From positions 434,001 to 498,000 of the forward strand of contig NZ_QJTD01000001.1 of the NCBI RefSeq assembly GCF_003217215.1: DNA of 64,000 bases, read 5' to 3'. The translations under genes were made by a program, and so were the position numbers. The stretch comes from Winogradskyella epiphytica (GTDB lineage Bacteria; Bacteroidota; Bacteroidia; Flavobacteriales; Flavobacteriaceae). Below, piece by piece: positions 43,553-51,813 of the stretch. Positions within the stretch are counted from its first letter, which is position 1, and every line of letters starts with the position of its first letter. The notes under the pieces are model-generated. The model was not told the origin of the DNA, did not search any database, and worked only from the letters and a program-made list of their open reading frames with translations.

Positions 43553-43682
43553 TTTATTCCTTCGAAGACGGTCATATAAAGACAACCATCAAAATTTTTA
43601 TTATTAAAAAATTCACAAGGATAACTGAAATGCCTTCAGCATAAAACCTTGTCAATTATCTTATTTAGCTATTATATGTGTG

Positions 43683-43690
43683 CAAAATTA
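43683..43690 (-). promoter_or_regulatory. -10 element of the ferredoxin-NADP reductase gene
   Basis: On the minus strand this reads TAATTTTG, a perfect TAnnTTTG. A leader of about 125 bases would precede the ATG at 43552. No good -33 TTTG lies at the right spacing, as expected for an activator-dependent promoter. Confidence 0.5.
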
Positions 43691-43711
43691 CTAATGTCAT
43701 TTGATATTAAA

Positions 43712-43727
43712 TGTGACAAATGTCACT
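43712..43727. promoter_or_regulatory. CRP/FNR-like palindrome upstream of the reductase promoter
   Basis: TGTGACAAATGTCACT contains a perfect GTGAC-N4-GTCAC dyad and fits TGTGA-N6-TCACA in all but the last base. Its centre lies about 41 to 43 bases upstream of the transcription start expected from the -10 at 43683-43690. An overlapping CATTT-N6-AAATG dyad (43698-43713) adjoins it. Confidence 0.55.
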
Positions 43728-43731
43728 CTAT

Positions 43732-43971
43732 CTATTCTACATTAATAACACTTTCGATTTGTGGAGCGTACTTTTTAATCGTCATTTCCACGCCAGACTT
43801 TAAGGTCATCTGGTTTACGCTGCAAGATGTACAAGCACCGACAAGTTGAACTTTAACAAACTTACCATCATCGATAGATAATAGGTTAATATCTCCACCA
43901 TCATTTTGTAAAAACGGACGGATTTCATCCAATGCCTTTTCTACATTTAATCTTAGTTCTTCTGTGCCCAT
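43732..43971 (-). CDS. NifU C-terminal-domain scaffold protein
   Basis: The 79-residue protein is a stand-alone NifU C-terminal domain with the CxxC pair Cys47-x2-Cys50 in GACTSCSVN and the entry helix VEKALDEIRPFLQNDGGDI. Such proteins carry and pass on iron-sulfur clusters. The gene starts directly at the base after the stop of the Mrp gene, so both are translated from one message. Its stop lies five bases from the CRP-like palindrome. Confidence 0.94.
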   Translation of the reverse strand: MGTEELRLNVEKALDEIRPFLQNDGGDINLLSIDDGKFVKVQLVGACTSCSVNQMTLKSGVEMTIKKYAPQIESVINVE

Positions 43972-45111
43972 TTATTTCTTTTTAACAGCAGAGCAACCTG
44001 CCATGGTTGTAATTTTTATTGCTTCAGTAGCCGGTAAGGCTTCATTTCTATACACGACCTGTTGAACAACTTCACGAGTTATATTTTCAAAAGCTTCTTC
44101 AATTGGAGTCGCTGTTTGCATAGCTGCAGGTCTTCCAACATCACCCGCTTCTCTAATACTTTGTACTAATGGAACTTCTCCTAAAAACGGAACTTTTAAA
44201 TCTTCGGCTAAATGCTTAGCACCCTCTTTTCCAAATATATAATATTTATTTTCTGGAAGTTCGGCTGGTGTAAAATAGGCCATGTTTTCAATGATCCCTA
44301 ACACTGGCACATTGATACTATCTTGTTGAAACATGGCTACTCCTTTTTTAGCATCAGCTAAAGCTACATTTTGAGGTGTACTTACAACAACCGCTCCTGT
44401 AATAGGTAAGGCTTGCATAATACTCAAATGAATATCTCCTGTTCCTGGAGGTAAATCCAATAACAAGAAATCTAATTCTCCCCAAGCTGCATCAAAAATC
44501 ATTTGATTTAATGCTTTTGAAGCCATAGGTCCTCTCCAAATCACCGCTTGATCTGGCTTAGTAAAGAAACCGATGGACAACACCTTAACGCCGTAGTTTT
44601 CTACTGGTTTCATTTTAGATTTACCGTCTACATTCACTGAGATAGGGCGTTCATTAGCCACATCAAACATAATTGGAATTGACGGTCCGTAAATATCTGC
44701 ATCTAAGACACCAACTTTAAATCCCATTTTAGATAAAGTAACCGCTAGGTTTGCAGTTACTGTAGATTTACCAACACCACCTTTACCAGACGCTACAGCC
44801 ACAATATTTTGAATTCCAGGAATCGCTTTTCCTTTAATTTCATTTTTAGGTGCTGCCGCAGCTGCTTCAACTTTTACATTTACTTTCACCTTCGCCTTTT
44901 CATAAACTTTCTTATGAATGGTTTGCATGATTTCAACTTCAGTCTTCTTACGTGCCTGAAGTGTAGGATTCTTTATCGTAATATCTACAATGACTTCATC
45001 TGCAAAAGTAACCACATTTGTTACCGCACCACTATCCACCATATTTTCACCTTCACCAGGAGCTGTAATCGTTTTAAGCGCGTTAAGTATATCTTGTTTG
45101 TTCAGTTTCAT
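43972..45111 (-). CDS. Mrp/ApbC-type iron-sulfur cluster carrier ATPase
   Basis: The 379-residue protein has an N-terminal MIP18/DUF59 domain (about 3-75) and a P-loop NTPase with deviant Walker A GKGGVGKST (109-117), the Walker B-like LLLDLPPGTGD and late motifs of the Mrp family. Family members hold a [4Fe-4S] cluster between subunits and pass it to target proteins. The usual C-x-x-C near the C terminus is not obvious; a single Cys lies in TMAGCSAVKKK. It is first in the operon with nifU, behind a TATCTTTG element. Confidence 0.94.
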   Translation of the reverse strand: MKLNKQDILNALKTITAPGEGENMVDSGAVTNVVTFADEVIVDITIKNPTLQARKKTEVEIMQTIHKKVYEKAKVKVNVKVEAAAAAPKNEIKGKAIPGIQNIVAVASGKGGVGKSTVTANLAVTLSKMGFKVGVLDADIYGPSIPIMFDVANERPISVNVDGKSKMKPVENYGVKVLSIGFFTKPDQAVIWRGPMASKALNQMIFDAAWGELDFLLLDLPPGTGDIHLSIMQALPITGAVVVSTPQNVALADAKKGVAMFQQDSINVPVLGIIENMAYFTPAELPENKYYIFGKEGAKHLAEDLKVPFLGEVPLVQSIREAGDVGRPAAMQTATPIEEAFENITREVVQQVVYRNEALPATEAIKITTMAGCSAVKKK

Positions 45112-45179
45112 ATCTATGATGATTGACTAGAGTGGGCTAATGCACCTGACTCTGTTCTTATTAAGATTAATTCTAAATG

Positions 45180-45187
45180 CAAAGATA
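45180..45187 (-). promoter_or_regulatory. -10 element of the mrp-nifU operon
   Basis: On the minus strand this reads TATCTTTG, a perfect match followed by CA, 68 bases before the mrp start. Confidence 0.5.
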
Positions 45188-45361
45188 CTGCAAAAGGATT
45201 AGAAATTGAAAGACTTAAATTGAATTGTGTAATCGATGGATTGTTGTTATTAATCGTGCTGATTATTAGTACAAATTCGTTTCAATCTCTAATGATTTGT
45301 CTGATCAAATTATCACCTTTTTTATAGATAGTAATCTGAATTAATACAGTAATAAATAGCC

Positions 45362-45691
45362 TTAAAGTTCCTTAGAGGGATCCCAAAATAGAGTTTCAAA
45401 ATTTTGAATCTGATTCTCGATGACCTCAATGCCTTCACTTTCTAGAAGCTGTTGCATTAAATTAGTTCCTTCGAAATGATGTTTTCCAGTTAAGAGTCCC
45501 TTTCTGTTGACTACTCTGTGAGCTGGCACCTCTTTAGTATGAGAATTATTCATAGCGTAACCAACTATTCTAGCACTTCTTGCCGCTCCTAAATATTTTG
45601 CAATTGCGCCATAACTGGTAACTCTGCCGTATGGAATCTGTTTGGCAACCTCATAAACTTTTTCGAAAAATCCAAGGGTTTCAGATGTCAT
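45362..45691 (-). CDS. Alkyltransferase-like protein (ATL), lacks the catalytic cysteine
   Basis: The 109-residue protein is the DNA-binding C-terminal domain of O6-alkylguanine-DNA alkyltransferases. The active-site PCHRV motif reads PAHRV, with Ala57 where the acceptor cysteine would be, and the arginine finger is in SARIVGYAM (Arg41). Proteins of this type bind alkylated bases and recruit nucleotide excision repair instead of removing the alkyl group. Most ATL proteins have Trp at the changed site; Ala is less usual. It is last in the TrmB - LysE - ATL operon with no gap. Confidence 0.9.
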   Translation of the reverse strand: MTSETLGFFEKVYEVAKQIPYGRVTSYGAIAKYLGAARSARIVGYAMNNSHTKEVPAHRVVNRKGLLTGKHHFEGTNLMQQLLESEGIEVIENQIQNFETLFWDPSKEL

Positions 45692-46321
45692 TTAAAGGTC
45701 TCTTATAAGATTAATTAAGGTAACCAAGGCAACGAGACCTGTTATAATTCCGATACTGAGATTCATGCTTTTTTGAGAAGTAAAAGCCCGATCTTTAATT
45801 TTATCAAAGAAGAAAATATAGAAATAGAGCATCACAAAGGTTCCTGTTGCCGCTCCGGTGACATAAGTAACAATACTTAGTTTTTCAAAATCCATCCACC
45901 CAAAAGACACTAAAGTAATAGTCATATAAGCTTGATAAGGGATTGGAAAGACATTAAGCACAGACAGTAACATTCCGTGTAATAATCTGCCGTGTTTACT
46001 TTTAATTTCGGTTTCAAGTTTAGGCTCTTTTTGCTTAGAGGCTAAAACCAAAAAATAAATAGTAATAAGAACAAAAATCACTAAAGCAACGCGCTTTAGA
46101 ATTTCAACTATATCGGGATGATTGGATAAATATCGCGCAAAAATAGCAGCCACATACGTTTGAATATAAACTACAATACACACACCAACCGAAAACATGA
46201 TACCGCGTGCTGCTCCTTCTTTTAAGCTTATTCTTGCAGCTGTCATGTTGAGTAAACCAGGTGGAATTACACCAATCAGCGCAACTAAAAGACCAAGAAA
46301 GAAAATTACGGTTATACTCAA
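45692..46321 (-). CDS. LysE family exporter
   Basis: The 209-residue membrane protein has six hydrophobic segments and the N-terminal LysE motif FFLGLLVALIGVIPPGLLNMTA (read in parts), with a long cytosolic loop SKQKEPKLETEIKSKHGRLL near the middle. The family exports amino acids such as lysine, arginine or homoserine lactones. The gene lies three bases after TrmB and abuts the ATL gene, so it is co-transcribed; its substrate is unknown. Confidence 0.85.
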   Translation of the reverse strand: MSITVIFFLGLLVALIGVIPPGLLNMTAARISLKEGAARGIMFSVGVCIVVYIQTYVAAIFARYLSNHPDIVEILKRVALVIFVLITIYFLVLASKQKEPKLETEIKSKHGRLLHGMLLSVLNVFPIPYQAYMTITLVSFGWMDFEKLSIVTYVTGAATGTFVMLYFYIFFFDKIKDRAFTSQKSMNLSIGIITGLVALVTLINLIRDL

Positions 46322-46324
46322 ACT

Positions 46325-46999
46325 TTAGTTGATTTTAAATCTAATATACGTAATTGCCTTATCTTTTTCTAAATACTGACTTTCGTAAAAGGTTTGAATT
46401 TCAATAACTTCTTCTGGACTGCCCTCTAATTTGTAGACATTATGATTAGAGTAAAGCACCTCGTGACCTAAACCGTGAAGTAATCCTAGGGTATAACCAT
46501 GCATAAATTCACTATCCGTTTTTAAATGCATTAAGCCTTCAGGCTTTAAAACTTTTTTATAACGTTCTAAAAACGCCATATTGGTCATACGGTGTTTTGT
46601 TCGTTTGTATTTTATTTGTGGGTCTGGGAAGGTGATCCAAATTTCATCAACTTCATTTTCAGCAAACACGTATTCTATGAGTTCTATTTGCGTTCTAATA
46701 AAAGCAGCATTAGGAATGTTTTCTTCAACAGCAGTTTTAGCCCCTCTCCAAAAACGAGCACCTTTTATATCTATTCCGATAAAGTTTTTGTTAGGATAAC
46801 GTTTAGCTAAACCAACAGTATATTCGCCTTTGCCACACCCTAATTCTAATACTAAAGGGTTATCGTTTTTAAATACTTCCGACTTCCATTTACCTTTCAA
46901 AGGATATTGAGCATTCACCAACTCGTCTCTTGTTGGTTGATACACGTTATGAAAAGTTTCATTTTCTTTAAAGCGTTTGAGTTTGTTTTTACTTCCCAC
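46325..46999 (-). CDS. trmB: tRNA (guanine46-N7)-methyltransferase TrmB
   Basis: The 224-residue enzyme is TrmB, with SAM motif I ELGCGKGEYTVGLA, the acidic strand FIGIDIKG, a post-motif II RTQIE, and the tRNA-contact motif ITFPDPQIKYKRTKHR. It places the N7 methyl group on G46 in the tRNA variable loop. It is first in the operon with LysE and ATL. A 125-base intergenic region separates it from the divergent glycosyltransferase gene. Confidence 0.95.
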   Translation of the reverse strand: MGSKNKLKRFKENETFHNVYQPTRDELVNAQYPLKGKWKSEVFKNDNPLVLELGCGKGEYTVGLAKRYPNKNFIGIDIKGARFWRGAKTAVEENIPNAAFIRTQIELIEYVFAENEVDEIWITFPDPQIKYKRTKHRMTNMAFLERYKKVLKPEGLMHLKTDSEFMHGYTLGLLHGLGHEVLYSNHNVYKLEGSPEEVIEIQTFYESQYLEKDKAITYIRFKIN

Positions 47000-47058
47000 C
47001 TATCTTAGATTTTCGTATTTTAAAATAATTCGGTAAAATTAAGCAAAGATTTTAGGTT

Positions 47059-47066
47059 TACCTTTG
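47059..47066 (+). promoter_or_regulatory. -10 element of the GT28-like gene
   Basis: TACCTTTG is a perfect TAnnTTTG match lying 58 bases before the ATG at 47125. Confidence 0.4.
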
Positions 47067-47124
47067 TTTCAGCCATTCATATCCTAAATAAAATCCATAA
47101 GAATTAATCAAAACAAAAAAGATT

Positions 47125-48183
47125 ATGACCATTCATCACAAAAAACGGATTTTAGTAGCGCCATTAAATTGGGGATTAGGTCATGCAACACGATGTATTC
47201 CTATTATAAATGAACTCATCCAAAATAATTTTGAACCCATTATTGCGAGTGACGGCGCATCACTTGAATTATTAAAAAAAGAATTTCCTAATCTTGAAGC
47301 TGTTGAATTGCCTTCCTACAATATTAGATATTCTAAAAATCCCAACCGACTTCGATTAAAATTTTTGAAAAATGCCCCTCGACTTCTAAAAATTATCAAA
47401 AAAGAAGAAAAAGTTATCCGGGAGTTAGTCAATTCGAAATCGATTTCAGGAATTATTTCCGACAATCGTTTTGGGGTAAGACATGACAATATTCCTTCTG
47501 TATTTATAACACATCAGTTACAAGTATTAAGTGGAAACACGACTTGGCTGAGCACCAAATGGCATCAAAAAATCATTTCACAATTTGATGAATGTTGGAT
47601 TCCAGATTATAAAACCGAAAAAAACCTCAGTGGAATTTTAGGTCATGTAGAAAATTTCAAATCCACCGTAAACTATTTAGGGCCTTTATCTCGATTTGAA
47701 AAACACAAGTCTAACATCAATTATCAACTTCTAGTTATTCTTTCTGGTCCAGAACCACAACGAACCTTTTTAGAAGAAATCCTCTTTGAAGCGTTGAAAA
47801 ACTTTAAGGGAAAGATTTGTTTTGTCAAAGGTGTTATTGAATCGGAACAACGTAAAATTCAACATAATCACATGACCATTTATAATTTTATGACGAGTGC
47901 TCAGCTTGAATCGACTATTAATGAAAGTGAATTAATTGTGAGTCGATCTGGATATACAACGCTTATGGATTTAGCAAAACTTGAAAAGAAAGCCTTTTTC
48001 ATTCCTACTCCAGGACAATTTGAACAAGACTATTTAGCCAAAAAAATAGAATCTGAAGGAATTGCTCCATATTGTACACAACATGAGTTTACTTTAGAAA
48101 AATTGAATCACGTTGAGAAATATTCAGGCTTTAAGTTTGAAACTTTTGATGTGAAGTTCGCTGATTTATTTCGACTTTTCTAG
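47125..48183 (+). CDS. MurG-like (GT28 group) glycosyltransferase
   Basis: The 352-residue protein has a GT-B fold. The N-terminal half opens with VAPLNWGLGHATRCIPII, as in UDP-GlcNAc-using enzymes of the GT28/DUF1205 group, and the C-terminal half has ILSGPEPQRT and a nucleotide-binding SRSGYTTLMDLAKLEK segment. A role in cell-surface glycan assembly is plausible. The last 18 bases overlap the end of the convergent histidine kinase gene. No membrane segment is evident. Confidence 0.82.
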   Translation: MTIHHKKRILVAPLNWGLGHATRCIPIINELIQNNFEPIIASDGASLELLKKEFPNLEAVELPSYNIRYSKNPNRLRLKFLKNAPRLLKIIKKEEKVIRELVNSKSISGIISDNRFGVRHDNIPSVFITHQLQVLSGNTTWLSTKWHQKIISQFDECWIPDYKTEKNLSGILGHVENFKSTVNYLGPLSRFEKHKSNINYQLLVILSGPEPQRTFLEEILFEALKNFKGKICFVKGVIESEQRKIQHNHMTIYNFMTSAQLESTINESELIVSRSGYTTLMDLAKLEKKAFFIPTPGQFEQDYLAKKIESEGIAPYCTQHEFTLEKLNHVEKYSGFKFETFDVKFADLFRLF

Positions 48184-49209
48184 TGTAAAAGAGAATTCAC
48201 TACCTACACCAAGTTCACTTTCGATATAGATTTTTTCTTCGTGCGCTTCAATAATATGTTTTACTATAGACAAGCCTAATCCCGAACCACCTTCTTTACG
48301 AGAACCACTCTTATCCACACGATAAAATCGTTCGAATAAACGCTGAAGATTTGCTTTAGCAATGCCTTCGCCATTATCTGTCACTCTAATAATGGCCTTG
48401 TTTTTAATTAAATTTTCAATGCTTACTTCTGTTGTCCCCTTTTCCCTTCCGTACTTAATTGAGTTTACTATTAAATTAGTTAATACTTGTTGGATACGTT
48501 CTTTATCTGCATAAACCATAATAGGATTGGGGTAGTCGATATCAAAGGTTAGAGTTATTTGTTTTTTACTTGCTTTCATTTCAAACAAATCAAAAACATT
48601 CTGAACGAGCTTCACCATATCAAAATTTTCTTTCTCCAAACTAAGATCTCCAACTTCTAATTTGGTGATCATGTCTAAATCTTTAACGATATAGGTTAAT
48701 CGTTCTACACCTTTACTCGCTCTTAAAAGGTATTTTTTTCTGATTTTCTCATCCTTAATCCCACCATCCAACAGGGTTAGAATATAATTTTGAACCGTAA
48801 ATAATGGTGTTTTAAATTCATGAGAGACATTTCCAATAAACTCTTTCCGATACTCCTCCCTGATTTTTAAAGTTTCAATTTCAAACTTTTTAGTCTTTGC
48901 GTATTTTTCAATTTCTTTTGTTAAAGTTCCCATATCTGTAGTTATGGGTTGCTGCCTTAAACTTGTCGTTTCCAAAAGAGTCAGGTCGTCATAAATCTTT
49001 TTTACGCGTCTATAGATAAATCGCTCTACTCTATACTCGATAATAATAAAGCAAATTGGAAAACATAATAATGGATAGACAATTATATGCCAACTAAGCA
49101 CATTAAGAAATAACATAAACCCACACACCAACAGTGACGAAAATATGGTCACCAATAAGGCTGTTCGCAACGCGAATTTGTAGGTTTTCTTAAAGTTCTT
49201 TTTCTTCAT
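48166..49209 (-). CDS. PhoR-type sensor histidine kinase
   Basis: The 347-residue kinase has two N-terminal membrane segments (about 13-36 and 40-58) with almost no periplasmic loop between them, a linker, HisKA with His130 in NVSHEFKTPL, and HATPase_c with NLIVNSIKYG (N box), DNGEGIA (G1), and GGSGLGLSIVK (G2). The gene overlaps by one base the response-regulator gene upstream. Its 3' end overlaps the convergent glycosyltransferase gene by 18 bases. The near absence of an external loop suggests it senses the membrane or a partner protein, which fits PhoR. Confidence 0.9.
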   Translation of the reverse strand: MKKKNFKKTYKFALRTALLVTIFSSLLVCGFMLFLNVLSWHIIVYPLLCFPICFIIIEYRVERFIYRRVKKIYDDLTLLETTSLRQQPITTDMGTLTKEIEKYAKTKKFEIETLKIREEYRKEFIGNVSHEFKTPLFTVQNYILTLLDGGIKDEKIRKKYLLRASKGVERLTYIVKDLDMITKLEVGDLSLEKENFDMVKLVQNVFDLFEMKASKKQITLTFDIDYPNPIMVYADKERIQQVLTNLIVNSIKYGREKGTTEVSIENLIKNKAIIRVTDNGEGIAKANLQRLFERFYRVDKSGSRKEGGSGLGLSIVKHIIEAHEEKIYIESELGVGSEFSFTLEKSK

Positions 49210-49895
49210 TAGTCCATGAACTTGTAGCCAACACCTTTAACTGTTTTAAAGGATTCGTCTCCAATTTTCTCGCGAAGTTTTCTAATGTGAACATCTATGG
49301 TTCTTCCGCCAACAACCACTTCATTTCCCCAAACATTATCTAAAATTTCTTCACGTTTAAAGACTTTACCAGGCTTAGTTGCTAACAAAGATAGTAATTC
49401 AAATTCCTTTCTTGGCAGTGTAATTTCTTCGCCTTTTACCGTGATTTTATATTCATCTTTATAAATTATCAGATCACCAATTGTTAAAACACTTTCTGTA
49501 CTATTTTCAGCAGATTTCAGACGTCTTAATAAGGCCTTTACTTTACTAATTAAGACTTTTGGCTTTATTGGCTTAGCGATATAATCATCGGCACCAGCAT
49601 CAAATCCGGCAACCTGAGAATAGTCCTCTCCTCTTGCAGTAAGAAACGTGATAATTGTTTCACTCAATTGAGGAAATTCTCTAATGCGCTCGCAAGCTTC
49701 AATCCCATCCATTTTAGGCATCATTACGTCTAGGATAATTAAGTGAGGTTTATGTTTCTTAGCCAGCTTTACTGCCTCCTCTCCATTTTCGCCTTTTATT
49801 ACTTGATAACCCTCGGCAGATAAGTTAAAACCAACAATTTCTAGAATATCTGGCTCATCGTCAACCAATAAAATTTTAATGTCTTTCTTTTTCAA
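49209..49895 (-). CDS. PhoB/OmpR-type response regulator
   Basis: The 228-residue regulator has a receiver domain with Asp12-Asp13 (VDDEPD), phosphoacceptor Asp56 (ILDVMMPKMDG), a Thr in FLTARGED and Lys108 in YIAKPIKP, followed by a winged-helix DNA-binding domain (about 130-228) with FELLSLLATKPGKVFKRE and GGRTIDVHIRKLREKIG (read in parts). It is the partner of the overlapping kinase gene. A PhoB-like role in phosphate response is a guess from similarity only; no pst or phosphatase gene is nearby. Confidence 0.9.
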   Translation of the reverse strand: MKKKDIKILLVDDEPDILEIVGFNLSAEGYQVIKGENGEEAVKLAKKHKPHLIILDVMMPKMDGIEACERIREFPQLSETIITFLTARGEDYSQVAGFDAGADDYIAKPIKPKVLISKVKALLRRLKSAENSTESVLTIGDLIIYKDEYKITVKGEEITLPRKEFELLSLLATKPGKVFKREEILDNVWGNEVVVGGRTIDVHIRKLREKIGDESFKTVKGVGYKFMD

Positions 49896-50092
49896 TGGTG
49901 TTTATCTTTAATTAATATGTAAATATAAAATATATCTGCATTAAGCTTCTACGGTATTCAATTGATAACAATTCCCTAACATTAAGATTACAATTTTATA
50001 AAATAAAGAAGTGCCTGACCTCTACCATGTTATCTCATTATCAAATTAACAAGTATTAACGCTTCTGATTCTGAAAACTCACTATTTGTTAT

Positions 50093-50100
50093 TATATTTG
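50093..50100 (+). promoter_or_regulatory. -10 element of the T9SS protein gene
   Basis: TATATTTG is a perfect match, 26 bases before the ATG at 50127. No clear -33 element is seen. Confidence 0.5.
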
Positions 50101-50126
50101 TTTTCTAACTTTTATATAAATCAATT

Positions 50127-51737
50127 ATGAAGAAAATTTACTTTTTATTTACTTTATTTACTCTTTTAAGCCTTACTGCTTTTGCCCAAGGGACTGAAAA
50201 CTTTGACAATAGTACAGTTCCTGCTAGTTATAGTGATGGTAGTTTTACTGGAACGGATGCCACATGGACGTATACTCACTCTAGAGATCAAGGTGACTAC
50301 CCAATTAATGGAAATGGCATTATGCTAAGAAGAGCTAACGAACCAAGTAGCCTATCTGCTACTATTTCTGGCGGAATTGGAAACTTCTCAGTAAATACTA
50401 GAAAAGCTTTTACTGGTGGTGCTCAACGTAAATTAGAATTACTTGCTAACGGCGTTGTTGTTGCTCAATTTGAACCAGAGTATGGTGCAGGAGAAGACAC
50501 AACCGTGATTCCTTTTATTGTTGAAGATATTAATATCCCTGGAGATGTTGATGTTATGTTAAGACTTTATGGAAGTGACGGAAACCAACAAATGGTTCTT
50601 GATGATATCTCATGGACAGGTTATACTGGTGTAGCTATTCCTACTGTTGCAATTACTAGCCCAGGTGATAACGATGTCTTAATCGCTGGAACAACTTCAA
50701 CGAATGTTGAATTTACAACTGCTAATTTAGCTGGTGGAGAAACTGTTACTGTAACTGTAAATGGTACTGCTACTGCAAATGCAACAAGCCCTTTTGAAGT
50801 AGCAACTACTGATGGTGAAACTTATGTAGTTAATGTTGATTTATTAAACGGAACTGAAATAATTGATTCAGATACTGTGACTTTTACTGTAGGTACTGTT
50901 AATCAAGTAGCTAATATTTCTGAATTAAGAGCTAGTAATCTTGGAGAAGTATACGAATTAACTGGCGAAGCTATCATTTCTTATATTGTTACAGAAAACA
51001 CAAGAAACCAAAAGTATATTCAAGATGGTGGAGCTGGAATTTTAATTGATGATTCTGCAGGTACATTAAGCACTCAATTTAATATTGGTGATGGTATAAC
51101 TGGCTTACAAGGTGAACTTTCTAATTTCAATGGAACTCTTCAATTTGTTCCTACTGCAAATGTAGATGCAGCATCTTCAACAGGTAACACATTAGCACCA
51201 ATAGTAATTACTGCTGCTGAATTGATTAGCAGTGGAGACACTTACCAAAGTAGATTAATTGCATTAAACAATGTAACGTTTTCTGACGCAGGAGTATTCA
51301 CTGACAACACAAGTTATGACGTCGCTAATGGTTCTGACGTAACTGTATGTAGAGTTGCTTTTGGTGACGAAGATTTAATTGGTACTGATATCCCAACTAC
51401 TGCTGTAAGTATTACAGGTATTGGCGCACAATTTAGTGGAACTACGCAAATTATGCCAAGATACTTAAGTGATATCGCTGAACCAATGAGCGTAAATGAT
51501 TTTAACGCTAACGTATTTAGTTTATACCCAAACCCAACTACTAGTGGAAATGTAACTATTACAACTACTAGCAACGATGCGATGAACGTACAAGTTTTTG
51601 ACATCCTAGGGAAGCAAGTTAAAAACGAAACTTTAACGAACAATACGTTAAATATTGCGAACTTAAAGTCTGGTGTTTACATCGTAAAAATCACTCAAAA
51701 CAACACTTCTACTACTAAGAAATTAGTAATTAAATAA
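50127..51737 (+). CDS. Secreted Ig-like/OB-fold protein with T9SS domain
   Basis: The 536-residue protein has a signal peptide (1-21, ending TAFAQ), a jelly-roll-like domain (about 22-170) that ends DISWTGYT, an Ig-like domain (about 175-265, VAITSPGDNDVLIAG), an OB-fold-like domain (about 270-450, LRASNLGEVYELTGEAIIS, as in DUF5689-type or nuclease-linked modules), and a T9SS type A sorting domain (about 460-536, LYPNPTTSGNV to KLVIK). No catalytic motif is visible. It is likely an extracellular binding or adhesion protein. It has its own promoter and terminator. Confidence 0.85.
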   Translation: MKKIYFLFTLFTLLSLTAFAQGTENFDNSTVPASYSDGSFTGTDATWTYTHSRDQGDYPINGNGIMLRRANEPSSLSATISGGIGNFSVNTRKAFTGGAQRKLELLANGVVVAQFEPEYGAGEDTTVIPFIVEDINIPGDVDVMLRLYGSDGNQQMVLDDISWTGYTGVAIPTVAITSPGDNDVLIAGTTSTNVEFTTANLAGGETVTVTVNGTATANATSPFEVATTDGETYVVNVDLLNGTEIIDSDTVTFTVGTVNQVANISELRASNLGEVYELTGEAIISYIVTENTRNQKYIQDGGAGILIDDSAGTLSTQFNIGDGITGLQGELSNFNGTLQFVPTANVDAASSTGNTLAPIVITAAELISSGDTYQSRLIALNNVTFSDAGVFTDNTSYDVANGSDVTVCRVAFGDEDLIGTDIPTTAVSITGIGAQFSGTTQIMPRYLSDIAEPMSVNDFNANVFSLYPNPTTSGNVTITTTSNDAMNVQVFDILGKQVKNETLTNNTLNIANLKSGVYIVKITQNNTSTTKKLVIK

Positions 51738-51758
51738 GTATAGTTTTTATTACATTTT

Positions 51759-51794
51759 AAAGCGTAGCTCTATAATTTGAGCTACGCTTTTTTA
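51759..51794 (+). terminator. Terminator after the T9SS protein gene
   Basis: A perfect 12-bp stem (AAAGCGTAGCTC/GAGCTACGCTTT) with an 8-nt loop is followed by TTTT, 21 bases past the stop. Confidence 0.88.
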
Positions 51795-51809
51795 TTTTCC
51801 ATATTTTTG
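51776..51809 (+). promoter_or_regulatory. Promoter of the LuxE-like gene, almost touching the start codon
   Basis: TTTG (51776-51779) and TATTTTTG (51802-51809) are 22 bases apart. The -10 ends only four bases before ATG 51814, so transcription should begin at or near the ATG. The -33 element lies inside the previous terminator loop. Confidence 0.45.
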
Positions 51810-51813
51810 CATC

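Noticed and set aside
49209..49895. A firm PhoB assignment with phosphate regulon
   Set aside because: The domain set fits, but no pst, phoU or phosphatase gene is near, so only a family-level call was made.
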